A DNA stretch of 64,000 bases from Lepidurus packardi. Lineage: Eukaryota; Arthropoda; Branchiopoda; Notostraca; Triopsidae. Below are positions 10,779 to 22,600 of the stretch, one piece after another; the first letter of the stretch is position 1, and each line of letters opens with the position of its first letter. Under the pieces are notes generated by a model. The model had not been told where the DNA came from and searched no databases. It saw nothing but the letters and a program-made list of their open reading frames with translations. The DNA lies in contig JAKZAN010000181.1 of NCBI GenBank assembly GCA_023053545.1, positions 1 through 64,000 on the forward strand, in the 5' to 3' direction. The translations under genes were made by a program, and so were the position numbers.

Positions 10779-13607
10779 ATGATCTTTAACTCTGATTCTC
10801 TTTTAAACAAAATTGAAGAAACGAGACTACTTGCACAATCTGAAGAGCCAGACATTATAGCAATTGTGGAGGTTAAACCTAAAAACTGCAGGTTCAAACC
10901 TACAGCTGCTGAATTATCAATCAATGGATACAACACGCTTGACATCAATTTGGATAGTGACCTTGGGCGTGGCGTTATTTGTTATAGTAAAAACAATTTG
11001 AGAGTGTACCCCGTACCCCAACGTGAATCTGTGCCCCAAGAAATGTTATGGTTACGAATCAGTCATTTAAATGGAATGAATACGATCTTCGGTGTGTGTT
11101 ATAGAAGTCCTTACAGCACCGCAGAAAATGATAAGGAGATTTGCGCTGAAATTTCGGAAATGACAGCTTCCCCAAATCAAAATATAGTCATAGTGGGTGA
11201 CTTCAATCTCCCTAAAGCTAATTGGCAACACCGTTATACACACTCGCAACAAATTAATCCTGAAAACGTATTTCTTAATTGTTTCAACAATAACTTCCTT
11301 GACCAATTAATTGAGGAACCCACTCGAGTCCGTGGAACAAACAAACCGAGCTTGCTCGATCTTCTACTTGTAAGTAACCCCGAGGTTGTGACATATGTTG
11401 AAGTCCAGTCGCCAATCGGAAAATCGGATCATGCTGTAATAACTTTTATCCTGCAAACTAACCGACTGGAAAAGAAGAATATACAACGGCCGAACTACTA
11501 TAAAGGCAACTACCAGGAGATAAGAAGAGTCCTTTCCAAAGTCAACTGGGATCAAGCATTTCAAGACTTAGAATCCATGGATGATCTGTACAGCAAGTTC
11601 CTGCGCACAGTAAAATCTGTGGAATATTGCTTCATACCGCCTAGACGACATAGTAGTAGAGCAGCAGTTTCTAGGGAAACATTGAAATTAATAGCCGAAA
11701 AAAGGGATGCCTGGAATGCCTTCAAATCAAACAAAGATGACTCTTCATTGGAGTTAAATTACCGACGCTTCCGCAATAAAGTACGCAAAGCCACCAGACA
11801 GGAAGTAAACAGAAGAGAAAGTCTACTGGCAAAAAATTTAAAAGACAATCCCAAAATCTTCTGGAAACATGTCAATGCGAAAAGAAAGAACGGAACCATT
11901 ATACCTCCATTACTAGATGAAACCACGAGACTTACTGTTTCTGAACCGATTGAAAAGGCAAATGTACTAAACCGACACTTCTCTGTTGTATTTACGCGCG
12001 AAATAGATATAACAGAGGTTGATTCTTGTGTTTCGGAAGATCCTTTTCCCCCACTCAATATTTGCGCGTCAATGGTTTTAGAGAAACTTAACAGGTTGGA
12101 TACATCCAAGTCCCCTGGCCCGGACATGTTACACCCTAAAGTCCTCAAGGAAGCTGCTGCTGTCCTAGTCAAACCGCTTACTTTCATTTATCGAAAATCC
12201 ATTTCCTCTGGCCAACTCCCGACAATATGGAATAGTGCTGTTGTTACCCCAATCTTTAAATCCGGGAAACGTGACTTACCCTCAAATTATAGGCCTATTA
12301 GTTTAACTTGTGTAACGTGCAAAATCCTCGAATCAATTATTGCTGACCACATTTTGACCGAATTTAGACACAGAAAAATATTATCAGATAAACAGTTCGG
12401 ATTTTTACCTGGACGCTCCGCTGAAAGTCAACTTTTACTAGCTGTCGAGAACTGGAAAAAGAATGTGGATAAGGGGCTCCAAACTGATGTTATATATCTG
12501 GACCTTAAAAAGGCGTTCGACAAAGTACCCCATGGTAGACTTATTCAAAAATTAGTTGACTACGGTCTCGGTCCTAGTACCTCACCCACCCTGACTAAAT
12601 GGATTAAAAGTTTCTTAACGAATCGGACGCAGTCAGTTTGTGTTGAAGGTGAAGTCAGTGACTTAGTGATAGATGTCCTAAGCGGAGTTCCCCAGGGCTC
12701 GGTTCTGGGTCCGTTACTATTTAACATATATATAAATGACCTAACAGACAAAATTGAGTCGACAGTCTTTCTTTACGCGGATGATACCAAAATTAGTAAC
12801 GTAATTAACTGCCCGGAGGATATGATTAAGCTCCAAGATGACATTAAAAGTATTGAGCTTTGGATGGAGAAATGGCTGATGGAATTGAACATCCCAAAGT
12901 GTCACCAACTGAGGATTGGAAATGAATCTGTCACAAGTAGTTATGTCCTGGGTGGCGAAGTAATTGCCAAGACCGACTGTGAACGGGATCTTGGAGTCCT
13001 GATTGACACAAAACTTAATTTTCACCAACATTACGCGAGCATTGCGGCTAAAGCAACGAGAGTGGCTGGACTAATTAGACGAAACTTCACCTGTGTGGAT
13101 AAAACAATGTTGTCCACGCTGTATAAAACGCTCGTTAGACCTATTCTTGAGTACGGCCACTGTGTAACGCGCCCGTTCTTGAACAGGGACCTAGAAGCCC
13201 TAGAAAAAGTTCAAAGGAGAATAACCAAATTTCCTGGAAATCTTCGTCACCTCTCCTATACAGATAGACTCAAAGCCTTGAACCTGCCAACTCTGGCATA
13301 TAGGTTTCTACGGGGTGACCTGATAGAAGCGTTTAAATTGTGTCACGCCTATTATGAAAATGTGTCCGCCGAACAAATATTGTGCTTCAACCAAAGCAAT
13401 TGTCGTGGCCATATCCTAAAACTTAAGACAGAACGATTCCTCAAAGATGTAGGCCGCTGGACCTTCCAAAACCGAATCGTAGATGAATGGAATAGCCTAC
13501 CAGAAAAAGTCATCGAATCCTCCTCCTCACAGACATTTAAAAAATCACTAGATGAGCATTTTGGCTCAAAAATGTTTGACCCGTTACAATTTCGTAGAGA
13601 TAAATAG
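10779..13607 (+). CDS. CR1 element ORF2: AP endonuclease and reverse transcriptase
   Basis: At least 942 residues, the catalytic protein of the element. The N-terminal APE-type endonuclease, which nicks target DNA, shows candidate catalytic residues N4 and E31, the GDFN motif at 140-143 and SDH at 216-218. The reverse transcriptase spans about 475-750: SNYRPISL at 502, FGFLPGRS, YLDLKKAFD with catalytic D575, SGVPQGSVLGPLLF, and YADD at 666-669. A CR1-type C-terminal domain follows (to 942); there is no RNase H. The frame is the same as ORF1 and is open from just after the ORF1 TGA (10722), so 19 codons lie before this ATG. The residues LKC directly upstream of MIFNSDSLLNK fit the first strand of the endonuclease fold, so the true N terminus is probably upstream, by readthrough or reinitiation. 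Confidence 0.93.
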   Translation: MIFNSDSLLNKIEETRLLAQSEEPDIIAIVEVKPKNCRFKPTAAELSINGYNTLDINLDSDLGRGVICYSKNNLRVYPVPQRESVPQEMLWLRISHLNGMNTIFGVCYRSPYSTAENDKEICAEISEMTASPNQNIVIVGDFNLPKANWQHRYTHSQQINPENVFLNCFNNNFLDQLIEEPTRVRGTNKPSLLDLLLVSNPEVVTYVEVQSPIGKSDHAVITFILQTNRLEKKNIQRPNYYKGNYQEIRRVLSKVNWDQAFQDLESMDDLYSKFLRTVKSVEYCFIPPRRHSSRAAVSRETLKLIAEKRDAWNAFKSNKDDSSLELNYRRFRNKVRKATRQEVNRRESLLAKNLKDNPKIFWKHVNAKRKNGTIIPPLLDETTRLTVSEPIEKANVLNRHFSVVFTREIDITEVDSCVSEDPFPPLNICASMVLEKLNRLDTSKSPGPDMLHPKVLKEAAAVLVKPLTFIYRKSISSGQLPTIWNSAVVTPIFKSGKRDLPSNYRPISLTCVTCKILESIIADHILTEFRHRKILSDKQFGFLPGRSAESQLLLAVENWKKNVDKGLQTDVIYLDLKKAFDKVPHGRLIQKLVDYGLGPSTSPTLTKWIKSFLTNRTQSVCVEGEVSDLVIDVLSGVPQGSVLGPLLFNIYINDLTDKIESTVFLYADDTKISNVINCPEDMIKLQDDIKSIELWMEKWLMELNIPKCHQLRIGNESVTSSYVLGGEVIAKTDCERDLGVLIDTKLNFHQHYASIAAKATRVAGLIRRNFTCVDKTMLSTLYKTLVRPILEYGHCVTRPFLNRDLEALEKVQRRITKFPGNLRHLSYTDRLKALNLPTLAYRFLRGDLIEAFKLCHAYYENVSAEQILCFNQSNCRGHILKLKTERFLKDVGRWTFQNRIVDEWNSLPEKVIESSSSQTFKKSLDEHFGSKMFDPLQFRRDK

Positions 13608-13669
13608 TTACAGAGAGGCTTTATAAAGCCTTATATGTTGCAATAAATAATAATAATAATAATAATAAT
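13608..13669 (+). other. CR1 element 3' UTR: palindrome and (AAT)n tail
   Basis: Only about 60 bp. It contains a perfect 16-bp palindrome AGGCTTTATAAAGCCT at 13616-13631 and then an AAT microsatellite at about 13645-13669. In CR1/L2-type elements a short 3' hairpin and a terminal microsatellite are the parts recognised by the element's own reverse transcriptase; that role is inferred here. Confidence 0.8.
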
Positions 13670-16600
13670 GAAATTTCCTTGAAATTTGCTTGTAATTTTA
13701 CCTGAAATTTCCTTCAAATTTGCTTGTAATTTTGCCTGAAATTTCCTCGAAATCTTATTGAAATTACACCGAAATTTCATTGAAATTTCGTTGAAATATG
13801 CTTGTAATTTTACCTGAAATTTCAATGAAATTTCCTTGAAATTTGCTTGTAATTTTACCTGAAATTTACTTGAAATTTGCTTGTAATTTTAACTGAAATT
13901 TCTTCGAAATCTTATTGAAATTACACTGAAATTTCATTGAAATTACACTGAAATTTCATTGAAATTTCGTTGAAATATGCATGTAATTTTACCTGAAATT
14001 TCAATGAAATTTCGTTGAAATATGCTTGTAATTTTACCTGAAATTTCAATTAACTTTCCTTGAAGTTTGCTTGTAATTTTACCTGAAATTTCTATGAAAT
14101 TTCCTTTAAATTTGCTTGTAATTTTACCTGAAATTTCCTCGAAATCTTATTGAAATTTGAATGTAATTTTACCTGAAATTTCAATGAAATTTCGTTGAAA
14201 TATGCTTGTAATTTTACCTGAAATTTCAATGAAATTTCCTTGAAGTTTGCTTGTAATTTTACCTGAAATTTCAATGAAATTTCATTGAAATTTGCTTGTA
14301 ATTTTACCTGAAATTTCAATGAAATTTCCTTGAAATTTGCTTGTAATTTTACCTGAAATTTCCTCGAAATCTTATTGAAATTACACTGAAATTTCATTGA
14401 AATTTCGTTGAAATATGCTTGTAATTTTACCTGAAATTTCAATGAAATTTCTTTGAAATATGCTTGTAATTTTACCTGAAATTTCAATGAAATTTCGTTG
14501 AAATATGCTTGTAATTTTACCTGAAATTTCAATGAAATTTCCTTGAAATTTGATTGTAATTTTACCTGAAATTTCAATGAAATTTCCTTGAAATTTGCTT
14601 GTTATTTTATCTGAAATTTCCTTGAAATTAGCTTGTAATTTTACCTGAAATTTCCTCGAAATCTTATTGAAATTACACTGAAATTTCATTGAAATTTCGT
14701 TGAAATATGCTTGTAATTTTAACTGAAATTTCAATGAAATTTCCTTGAAATATGCTTGTAATTTTACCTGAAATTTCAATGAAATTTCCTTGAAATTTGC
14801 TTGTAATTTTACCTGAAATTTCAATGAAACTTCGTTGAAATATGTTTGTAATTTTACCTGAAATTTCAATGAAATTTCCTTGAAATTTGCTTGTAATTTT
14901 ACCTGAAATTTCCTCGAAATCTTATTGAAATTACACTGAAATTTCATTGAAATTTCGTTGAAATATGCTTGTAATTTTACCTCAAATTCCCTCGAAACCT
15001 TATTGAAATTACACTGAAATTTCATTGAAATTTCGTTGAAATATGCTTGTAATTTTACCTGAAATTTCAATGAAATATCCTTGAAATTTGCTTGTAATTT
15101 TACCTGAAATTTCCTCGAAATCTTATTGAAATTACACTGAAATTTCATTGAAATTTCGTTGAAATATGCTTGTAATTTTACCTGAAATTTCAATGAAATA
15201 TCCTTGAAATTTGCTTGTAATTTTACCTGAAATTTCCTCGAAATCTTATTGAAATTACACTGAAATTTCATTGAAATTTCGTTGAAATATGTTTGTAATT
15301 TTACCTGAAATTTCAATGAAATTTCCTTTAAATATGCTTGTAATTTTACCTGAAATTTCAATGAAATTTCCTTGAAATTTGCTTGTAATTTTACCTGAAA
15401 TTTCAATGAAACTTCGTTGAAATATGTTTGTAATTTTACCTGAAATTTCAATGAAATTTCCTTGAAATTTGCTTGTAATTTTACCTGAAATTTCAATGAA
15501 ACTTCGTTGAAATATGTTTGTAATTTTACCTGAAATTTCAATGAAATTTCGTTGAAATATGCTTGTAATTTTACCTGAAATTTCAATGAAATTTCCTTGA
15601 AATTTGATTGTAATTTTACCTGAAATTTCAATGAAATTTCCTTGAAATTTGCTTGTTATTTTATCTGAAATTTCCTTGAAATTTGCTTGTAATTTTACCT
15701 GAAATTTCCTCGAAATCTTATTGAAATTACACTGAAATTTCATTGAAATTTCGTTGAAATATGCTTGTAATTTTACCTGAAATTTCAATGAAATTTCCTT
15801 GAAATATGCTTGTAATTTTACCTGAAATTTCAATGAAATTTCCTTGAAATTTGCTTGTAATTTTACCTGAAATTTCAATGAAACTTCGTTGAAATATGTT
15901 TGTAATTTTACCTGAAATTTCAATGAAATATCCTTGAAATTTGCTTGTAATTTTACCTGAAATTTCCTCGAAATCTTATTGAAATTACACTGAAATTTCA
16001 TTGAAATTTCGTTGAAATATGTTTGTAATTTTACCTGAAATTTCAATGAAATTTCCTTTAAATATGCTTGTAATTTTACCTGAAATTTCAATGAAATTTC
16101 CTTGAAATTTGCTTGTAATTTTACCTGAAATTTCAATGAAACTTCGTTGAAATATGTTTGTAATTTTACCTGAAATTTCAATGAAATTTCGTTGAAATAT
16201 GCTTGTAATTTTACCTGAAATTTCAATGAAATTTCGTTGAAATATGTTTGTAATTTTACCTGAAATTTCAATGAAATTTCCTTGAAATTTGCTTGTAATT
16301 TTACCTGAAATTTCAATGAAACTTCGTTGAAATATGTTTGTAATTTTACCTGAAATTTCCATGAAATTTCGTTGAAATATGCTTGTAATTTTACCTGAAA
16401 TTTCAATGAAATTTCCTTGAAATTTGATTGTAATTTTACCTGAAATTTCAATGAAATTTCCTTGAAATTTGCTTGTTATTTTATCTGAAATTTCCTTGAA
16501 ATTTGCTTGTAATTTTACCTGAAATTTCCTCGAAATCTTATTGAAATTACACTGAAATTTCATTGAAATTTCGTTGAAATATGCTTGTAATTTTACCTGA

Positions 16601-19600
16601 AATTTCAATGAAATTTCCTTGAAATATGCTTGTAATTTTACCTGAAATTTCAATGAAATTTCCTTGAAATTTGCTTGTAATTTTACCTGAAATTTCAATG
16701 AAACTTCGTTGAAATATGTTTGTAATTTTACCTGAAATTTCAATGAAATTTCGTTGAAATATGCTTGTAATTTTACCTGAAATTTCAATGAAATTTCCTT
16801 GAAATTTGATTGTAATTTTACCTGAAATTTCAATGAAATTTCCTTGAAATTTGCTTGTTATTTTATCTGAAATTTCCTTGAAATTTGCTTGTAATTTTTC
16901 CTGAAATTTCCTCGAAATCTTATTGAAATTACACTGAAATTTCATTGAAATTTCGTTGAAATATGCTTGTAATTTTACCTGAAATTTCAATTAACTTTCC
17001 TTGAAGTTTGCTTGTAATTTTACCTGAAATTTCTATGAAATTTCCTTTAAATTTGCTTGTAATTTTACCTGAAATTTCCTCGAAATCTTATTGAAATTTG
17101 AATGTAATTTTACCTGAAATTTCAATGAAATTTCGTTGAAATATGCTTGTAATTTTACCTGAAATTTCTATGAAATTTCCTTGAAGTTTGCTTGTAATTT
17201 TACCTGAAATTTCAATGAAATTTCATTGAAATTTGCTTGTAATTTTACCTGAAATTTCAATGAAATTTCCTTGAAATTTGCTTGTAATTTTACCTGAAAT
17301 TTCCTCGAAATCTTATTGAAATTACACTGAAATTTCATTGAAATTTCGTTGAAATATGCTTGTAATTTTACCTGAAATTTCAATGAAATTTCTTTGAAAT
17401 ATGCTTGTAATTTTACCTGAAATTTCAATGAAATTTCCTTGAAATTTGCTTGTAATTTTACCTGAAATTTCAATGAAACTTCGTTGAAATATGTTTGTAA
17501 TTTTACCTGAAATTTCAATGAAATTTCGTTGAAATATGCTTGTAATTTTACCTGAAATTTCAATGAAATTTCCTTGAAATTTGATTGTAATTTTACCTGA
17601 AATTTCAATGAAATTTCCTTGAAATTTGCTTGTTATTTTATCTGAAATTTCCTTGAAATTAGCTTGTAATTTTACCTGAAATTTCCTCGAAATCTTATTG
17701 AAATTACACTGAAATTTCATTGAAATTTCGTTGAAATATGCTTGTAATTTTAACTGAAATTTCAATGAAATTTCCTTGAAATATGCTTGTAATTTTACCT
17801 GAAATTTCAATGAAATTTCCTTGAAATTTGCTTGTAATTTTACCTGAAATTTCAATGAAACTTCGTTGAAATATGTTTGTAATTTTACCTGAAATTTCAA
17901 TGAAATTTCCTTGAAATTTGCTTGTAATTTTACCTGAAATTTCCTCGAAATCTTATTGAAATTACACTGAAATTTCATTGAAATTTCGTTGAAATATGCT
18001 TGTAATTTTACCTCAAATTCCCTCGAAACCTTATTGAAATTACACTGAAATTTCATTGAAATTTCGTTGAAATATGCTTGTAATTTTACCTGAAATTTCA
18101 ATGAAATATCCTTGAAATTTGCTTGTAATTTTACCTGAAATTTCCTCGAAATCTTATTGAAATTACACTGAAATTTCATTGAAATTTCGTTGAAATATGC
18201 TTGTAATTTTACCTGAAATTTCAATGAAATATCCTTGAAATTTGCTTGTAATTTTACTTGAAATTTCCTCGAAATCTTATTGAAATTACACTGAAATTTC
18301 ATTGAAATTTCGTTGAAATATGTTTGTAATTTTACCTGAAATTTCAATGAAATTTCCTTTAAATATGCTTGTAATTTTACCTGAAATTTCAATGAAATTT
18401 CCTTGAAATTTGCTTGTAATTTTACCTGAAATTTCAATGAAACTTCGTTGAAATATGTTTGTAATTTTACCTGAAATTTCAATGAAATTTCCTTGAAATT
18501 TGCTTGTAATTTTACCTGAAATTTCAATGAAACTTCGTTGAAATATGTTTGTAATTTTACCTGAAATTTCAATGAAATTTCGTTGAAATATGCTTGTAAT
18601 TTTACCTGAAATTTCAATGAAATTTCCTTGAAATTTGATTGTAATTTTACCTGAAATTTCAATGAAATTTCCTTGAAATTTGCTTGTTATTTTATCTGAA
18701 ATTTCCTTGAAATTTGCTTGTAATTTTACCTGAAATTTCCTCGAAATCTTATTGAAATTACACTGAAATTTCATTGAAATTTCGTTGAAATATGCTTGTA
18801 ATTTTACCTGAAATTTCAATGAAATATGCTTGTAATTTTACCTGAAATTTCAATGAAATTTCCTTGAAATTTGCTTGTAATTTTACCTGAAATTTCAATG
18901 AAACTTCGTTGAAATATGTTTGTAATTTTACCTGAAATTTCAATGAAATTTCGTTGAAATATGCTTGTAATTTTACCTGAAATTTCAATGAAATTTCCTT
19001 GAAATTTGCTTGTAATTTTACCTGAAATTTCAATGAAACTTCGTTGAAATATGTTTGTAATTTTACCTGAAATTTCCATGAAATTTCGTTGAAATATGCT
19101 TGTAATTTTACCTGAAATTTCAATGAAATTTCCTTGAAATTTGATTGTAATTTTACCTGAAATTTCAATGAAATTTCCTTGAAATTTGCTTGTTATTTTA
19201 TCTGAAATTTCCTTGAAATTTGCTTGTAATTTTACCTGAAATTTCCTCGAAATCTTATTGAAATTACACTGAAATTTCATTGAAATTTCGTTGAAATATG
19301 CTTGTAATTTTACCTGAAATTTCAATGAAATTTCCTTGAAATATGCTTGTAATTTTACCTGAAATTTCAATGAAATTTCCTTGAAATTTGCTTGTAATTT
19401 TACCTGAAATTTCAATGAAACTTCGTTGAAATATGTTTGTAATTTTACCTGAAATTTCAATGAAATTTCGTTGAAATATGCTTGTAATTTTACCTGAAAT
19501 TTCAATGAAATTTCCTTGAAATTTGATTGTAATTTTACCTGAAATTTCAATGAAATTTCCTTGAAATTTGCTTGTTATTTTATCTGAAATTTCCTTGAAA

Positions 19601-22600
19601 TTTGCTTGTAATTTTACCTGAAATTTCCTCGAAATCTTATTGAAATTACACAGAAATTTCATTGAAATTTCGTTGAAATATGCTTGTAATTTTACCTGAA
19701 ATTTCAATGAAATTTCCTTGAAATATGCTTGTAATTTTACCTGAAATTTCAATGAAATTTCCTTGAAATTTGCTTGTAATTTTACCTGAAATTTCAATGA
19801 AACTTCGTTGAAATATGTTTGTAATTTTACCTGAAATTTCAATGAAATTTCGTTGAAATATGCTTGTAATTTTACCTGAAATTTCAATGAAATTTCCTTG
19901 AAATTTGCTTGTAATTTTACCTGAAATTTCCTCGAAATCTTATTGAAATTACACTGAAATTTCATTGAAATTTCTTTGAAATATGTTTGTAATTTTACCT
20001 GAAATTTCAATGAAATTTCCTTTAAATATGCTTGTAATTTTACCTGAAATTTCAATGAAATTTCCTTGAAATTTGAACCTGAAATTTCAATGAAACTTCG
20101 TTGAAATATGTTTGTAATTTTACCTGAAATTTCAATGAAATTTCGTTGAAATATGCTTGTAATTTTACATGAAATTTCAATGAAATTTCGTTGAAATATG
20201 CTTGTAATTTTAATTGAAATTCCCTCGAAACCTTATTGAAATTACACTGAAATTTCATTGAAATTTCGTTGAAATATGCTTGTAATTTTACATGAAATTT
20301 CAATGAAATTTCCTTGAAATTTGCTTGTAATTTTACCTGAAATTTCCTCGAAATCTTATTGAAATTACACTGAAATTTCATTGAAATTTCGTTGAAATAT
20401 GCTTGTAATTTTACCTGAAATTTCAATGAAAATTCATTGAAATTTGCTTGTAATTTTACCTGAAATTTCGTCGAAATCCTATTAAAATTACACTGAAATT
20501 TCATTGAAATTTCGTTGAAATATGACTGTAATTTTACCTGAAATTTCCTCGAAATCTTATTGACATTACACTGAAATTTCATTGAAATTTCGTTGAAATA
20601 TGCTTGAAATTTTACCTGAAATTTCAATGAAATTTCCTTGAAATTTGATTGTAATTTTAGCTGAAAAATTAATGAAATTTCCCTGAAATTTGCTTGTAAT
20701 TTTACCTGAAATTTCAATGAAATTTCCTTGAAATTTGCTTGTAATTTTACCTGAAATTTCCTTCAAATTTGCTTGTAATTTTGCCTGAAATTTCCTCGAA
20801 ATCTTATTGAAATTACACCGAAATTTCATTGAAATTTCGTTGAAATATGCTTGTAATTTTACCTGAAATTTCAATGAAATTTCCTTGAAATTTGCTTGTA
20901 ATTTTACCTGAAATTTCCTTGAAATTTGCTTGTAATTTTAACTGAAATTTCTTCGAAATCTTATTGAAATTACACTGAAATTTCATTGAAATTTCGTTGA
21001 AATATGCATGTAATTTTACCTGAAATTTCAATGAAATTTCGTTGAAATATGCTTGTAATTTTACCTGAAATTTCAATTAGCTTTCCTTGAAGTTTGCTTG
21101 TAATTTTACCTGAAATTTCTATGAAATTTCCTTTAAATTTGCTTGTAATTTTACCTGAAATTTCCTCGAAATCTTATTGAAATTTGAATGTAATTTTACC
21201 TGAAATTTCAATGAAATTTCGTTGAAATATGCTTGTAATTTTACCTGAAATTTCAATGAAATTTCCTTGAAGTTTGCTTGTAATTTTACCTGAAATTTCA
21301 ATGAAATTTCATTGAAATTTGCTTGTAATTTTACCTGAAATTTCAATGAAATTTCCTTGAAATTTGCTTGTAATTTTACCTGAAATTTCCTCGAAATCTT
21401 ATTGAAATTACACTGAAATTTCATTGAAATTTCGTTGAAATATGCTTGTAATTTTACCTGAAATTTCAATGAAATTTCTTTGAAATATGCTTGTAATTTT
21501 ACCTGAAATTTCAATGAAATTTCCTTGAAATTTGCTTGTAATTTTACCTGAAATTTCAATGAAACTTCGTTGAAATATGTTTGTAATTTTACCTGAAATT
21601 TCAATGAAATTTCGTTGAAATATGCTTGTAATTTTACCTGAAATTTCAATGAAATTTCCTTGAAATTTGATTGTAACTTTACCTGAAATTTCAATGAAAT
21701 TTCCTTGAAACTTGCTTGTTATTTTATCTGAAATTTCCTTGAAATTAGCTTGTAATTTTACCTGAAATTTCCTCGAAATCTTATTGAAATTACACTGAAA
21801 TTTCATTGAAATTTCGTTGAAATATGCTTGTAATTTTAACTGAAATTTCAATGAAATTTCCTTGAAATATGCTTGTAATTTTACCTGAAATTTCAATGAA
21901 ATTTCCTTGAAATTTGCTTGTAATTTTACCTGAAATTTCAATGAAACTTCGTTGAAATATGTTTGTAATTTTACCTGAAATTTCAATGAAATTTCGTTGA
22001 AATATGCTTGTAATTTTACCTGAAATTTCAATGAAATTTCCTTGAAATTTGCTTGTAATTTTACCTGAAATTTCCTCGAAATCTTATTGAAATTACACTG
22101 AAATTTCATTGAAATTTCGTTGAAATATGCTTGTAATTTTACCTCAAATTCCCTCGAAACCTTATTGAAATTACACTGAAATTTCATTGAAATTTCGTTG
22201 AAATATGCTTGTAATTTTACCTGAAATTTCAATGAAATATCCTTGAAATTTGCTTGTAATTTTACCTGAAATTTCCTCGAAATCTTATTGAAATTACACT
22301 GAAATTTCATTGAAATTTCGTTGAAATATGCTTGTAATTTTACCTGAAATTTCAATGAAATATCCTTGAAATTTGCTTGTAATTTTACCTGAAATTTCCT
22401 CGAAATCTTATTGAAATTACACTGAAATTTCATTGAAATTTCGTTGAAATATGTTTGTAATTTTACCTGAAATTTCAATGAAATTTCCTTTAAATATGCT
22501 TGTAATTTTACCTGAAATTTCAATGAAATTTCCTTGAAATTTGCTTGTAATTTTACCTGAAATTTCAATGAAACTTCGTTGAAATATGTTTGTAATTTTA

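Larger units (their letters stand above)
9131..13669 (+). mobile_element. CR1-like non-LTR retrotransposon, apparently full length
   Basis: A 4.5-kb element interrupting the satellite. It has a 5' UTR, an ORF1 with CCHC knuckles, an ORF2 with AP-type endonuclease and reverse transcriptase, and a short 3' UTR ending in (AAT)n. The satellite sequence AATGAA stands on both sides (9125-9130 and 13667-13672), a probable short target-site duplication that merges with the AAT tail. The same satellite stretch without the insertion is seen around 20701-20770 and 4693-4770. No RNase H domain follows the RT. That fact, together with the C-terminal block (EALEKVQRR, YTDRLKALNLPTL, RGDLIEAFKL), fits the CR1 group better than the I or Jockey groups. 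Both ORFs are intact, so the copy is probably young. Confidence 0.93.
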
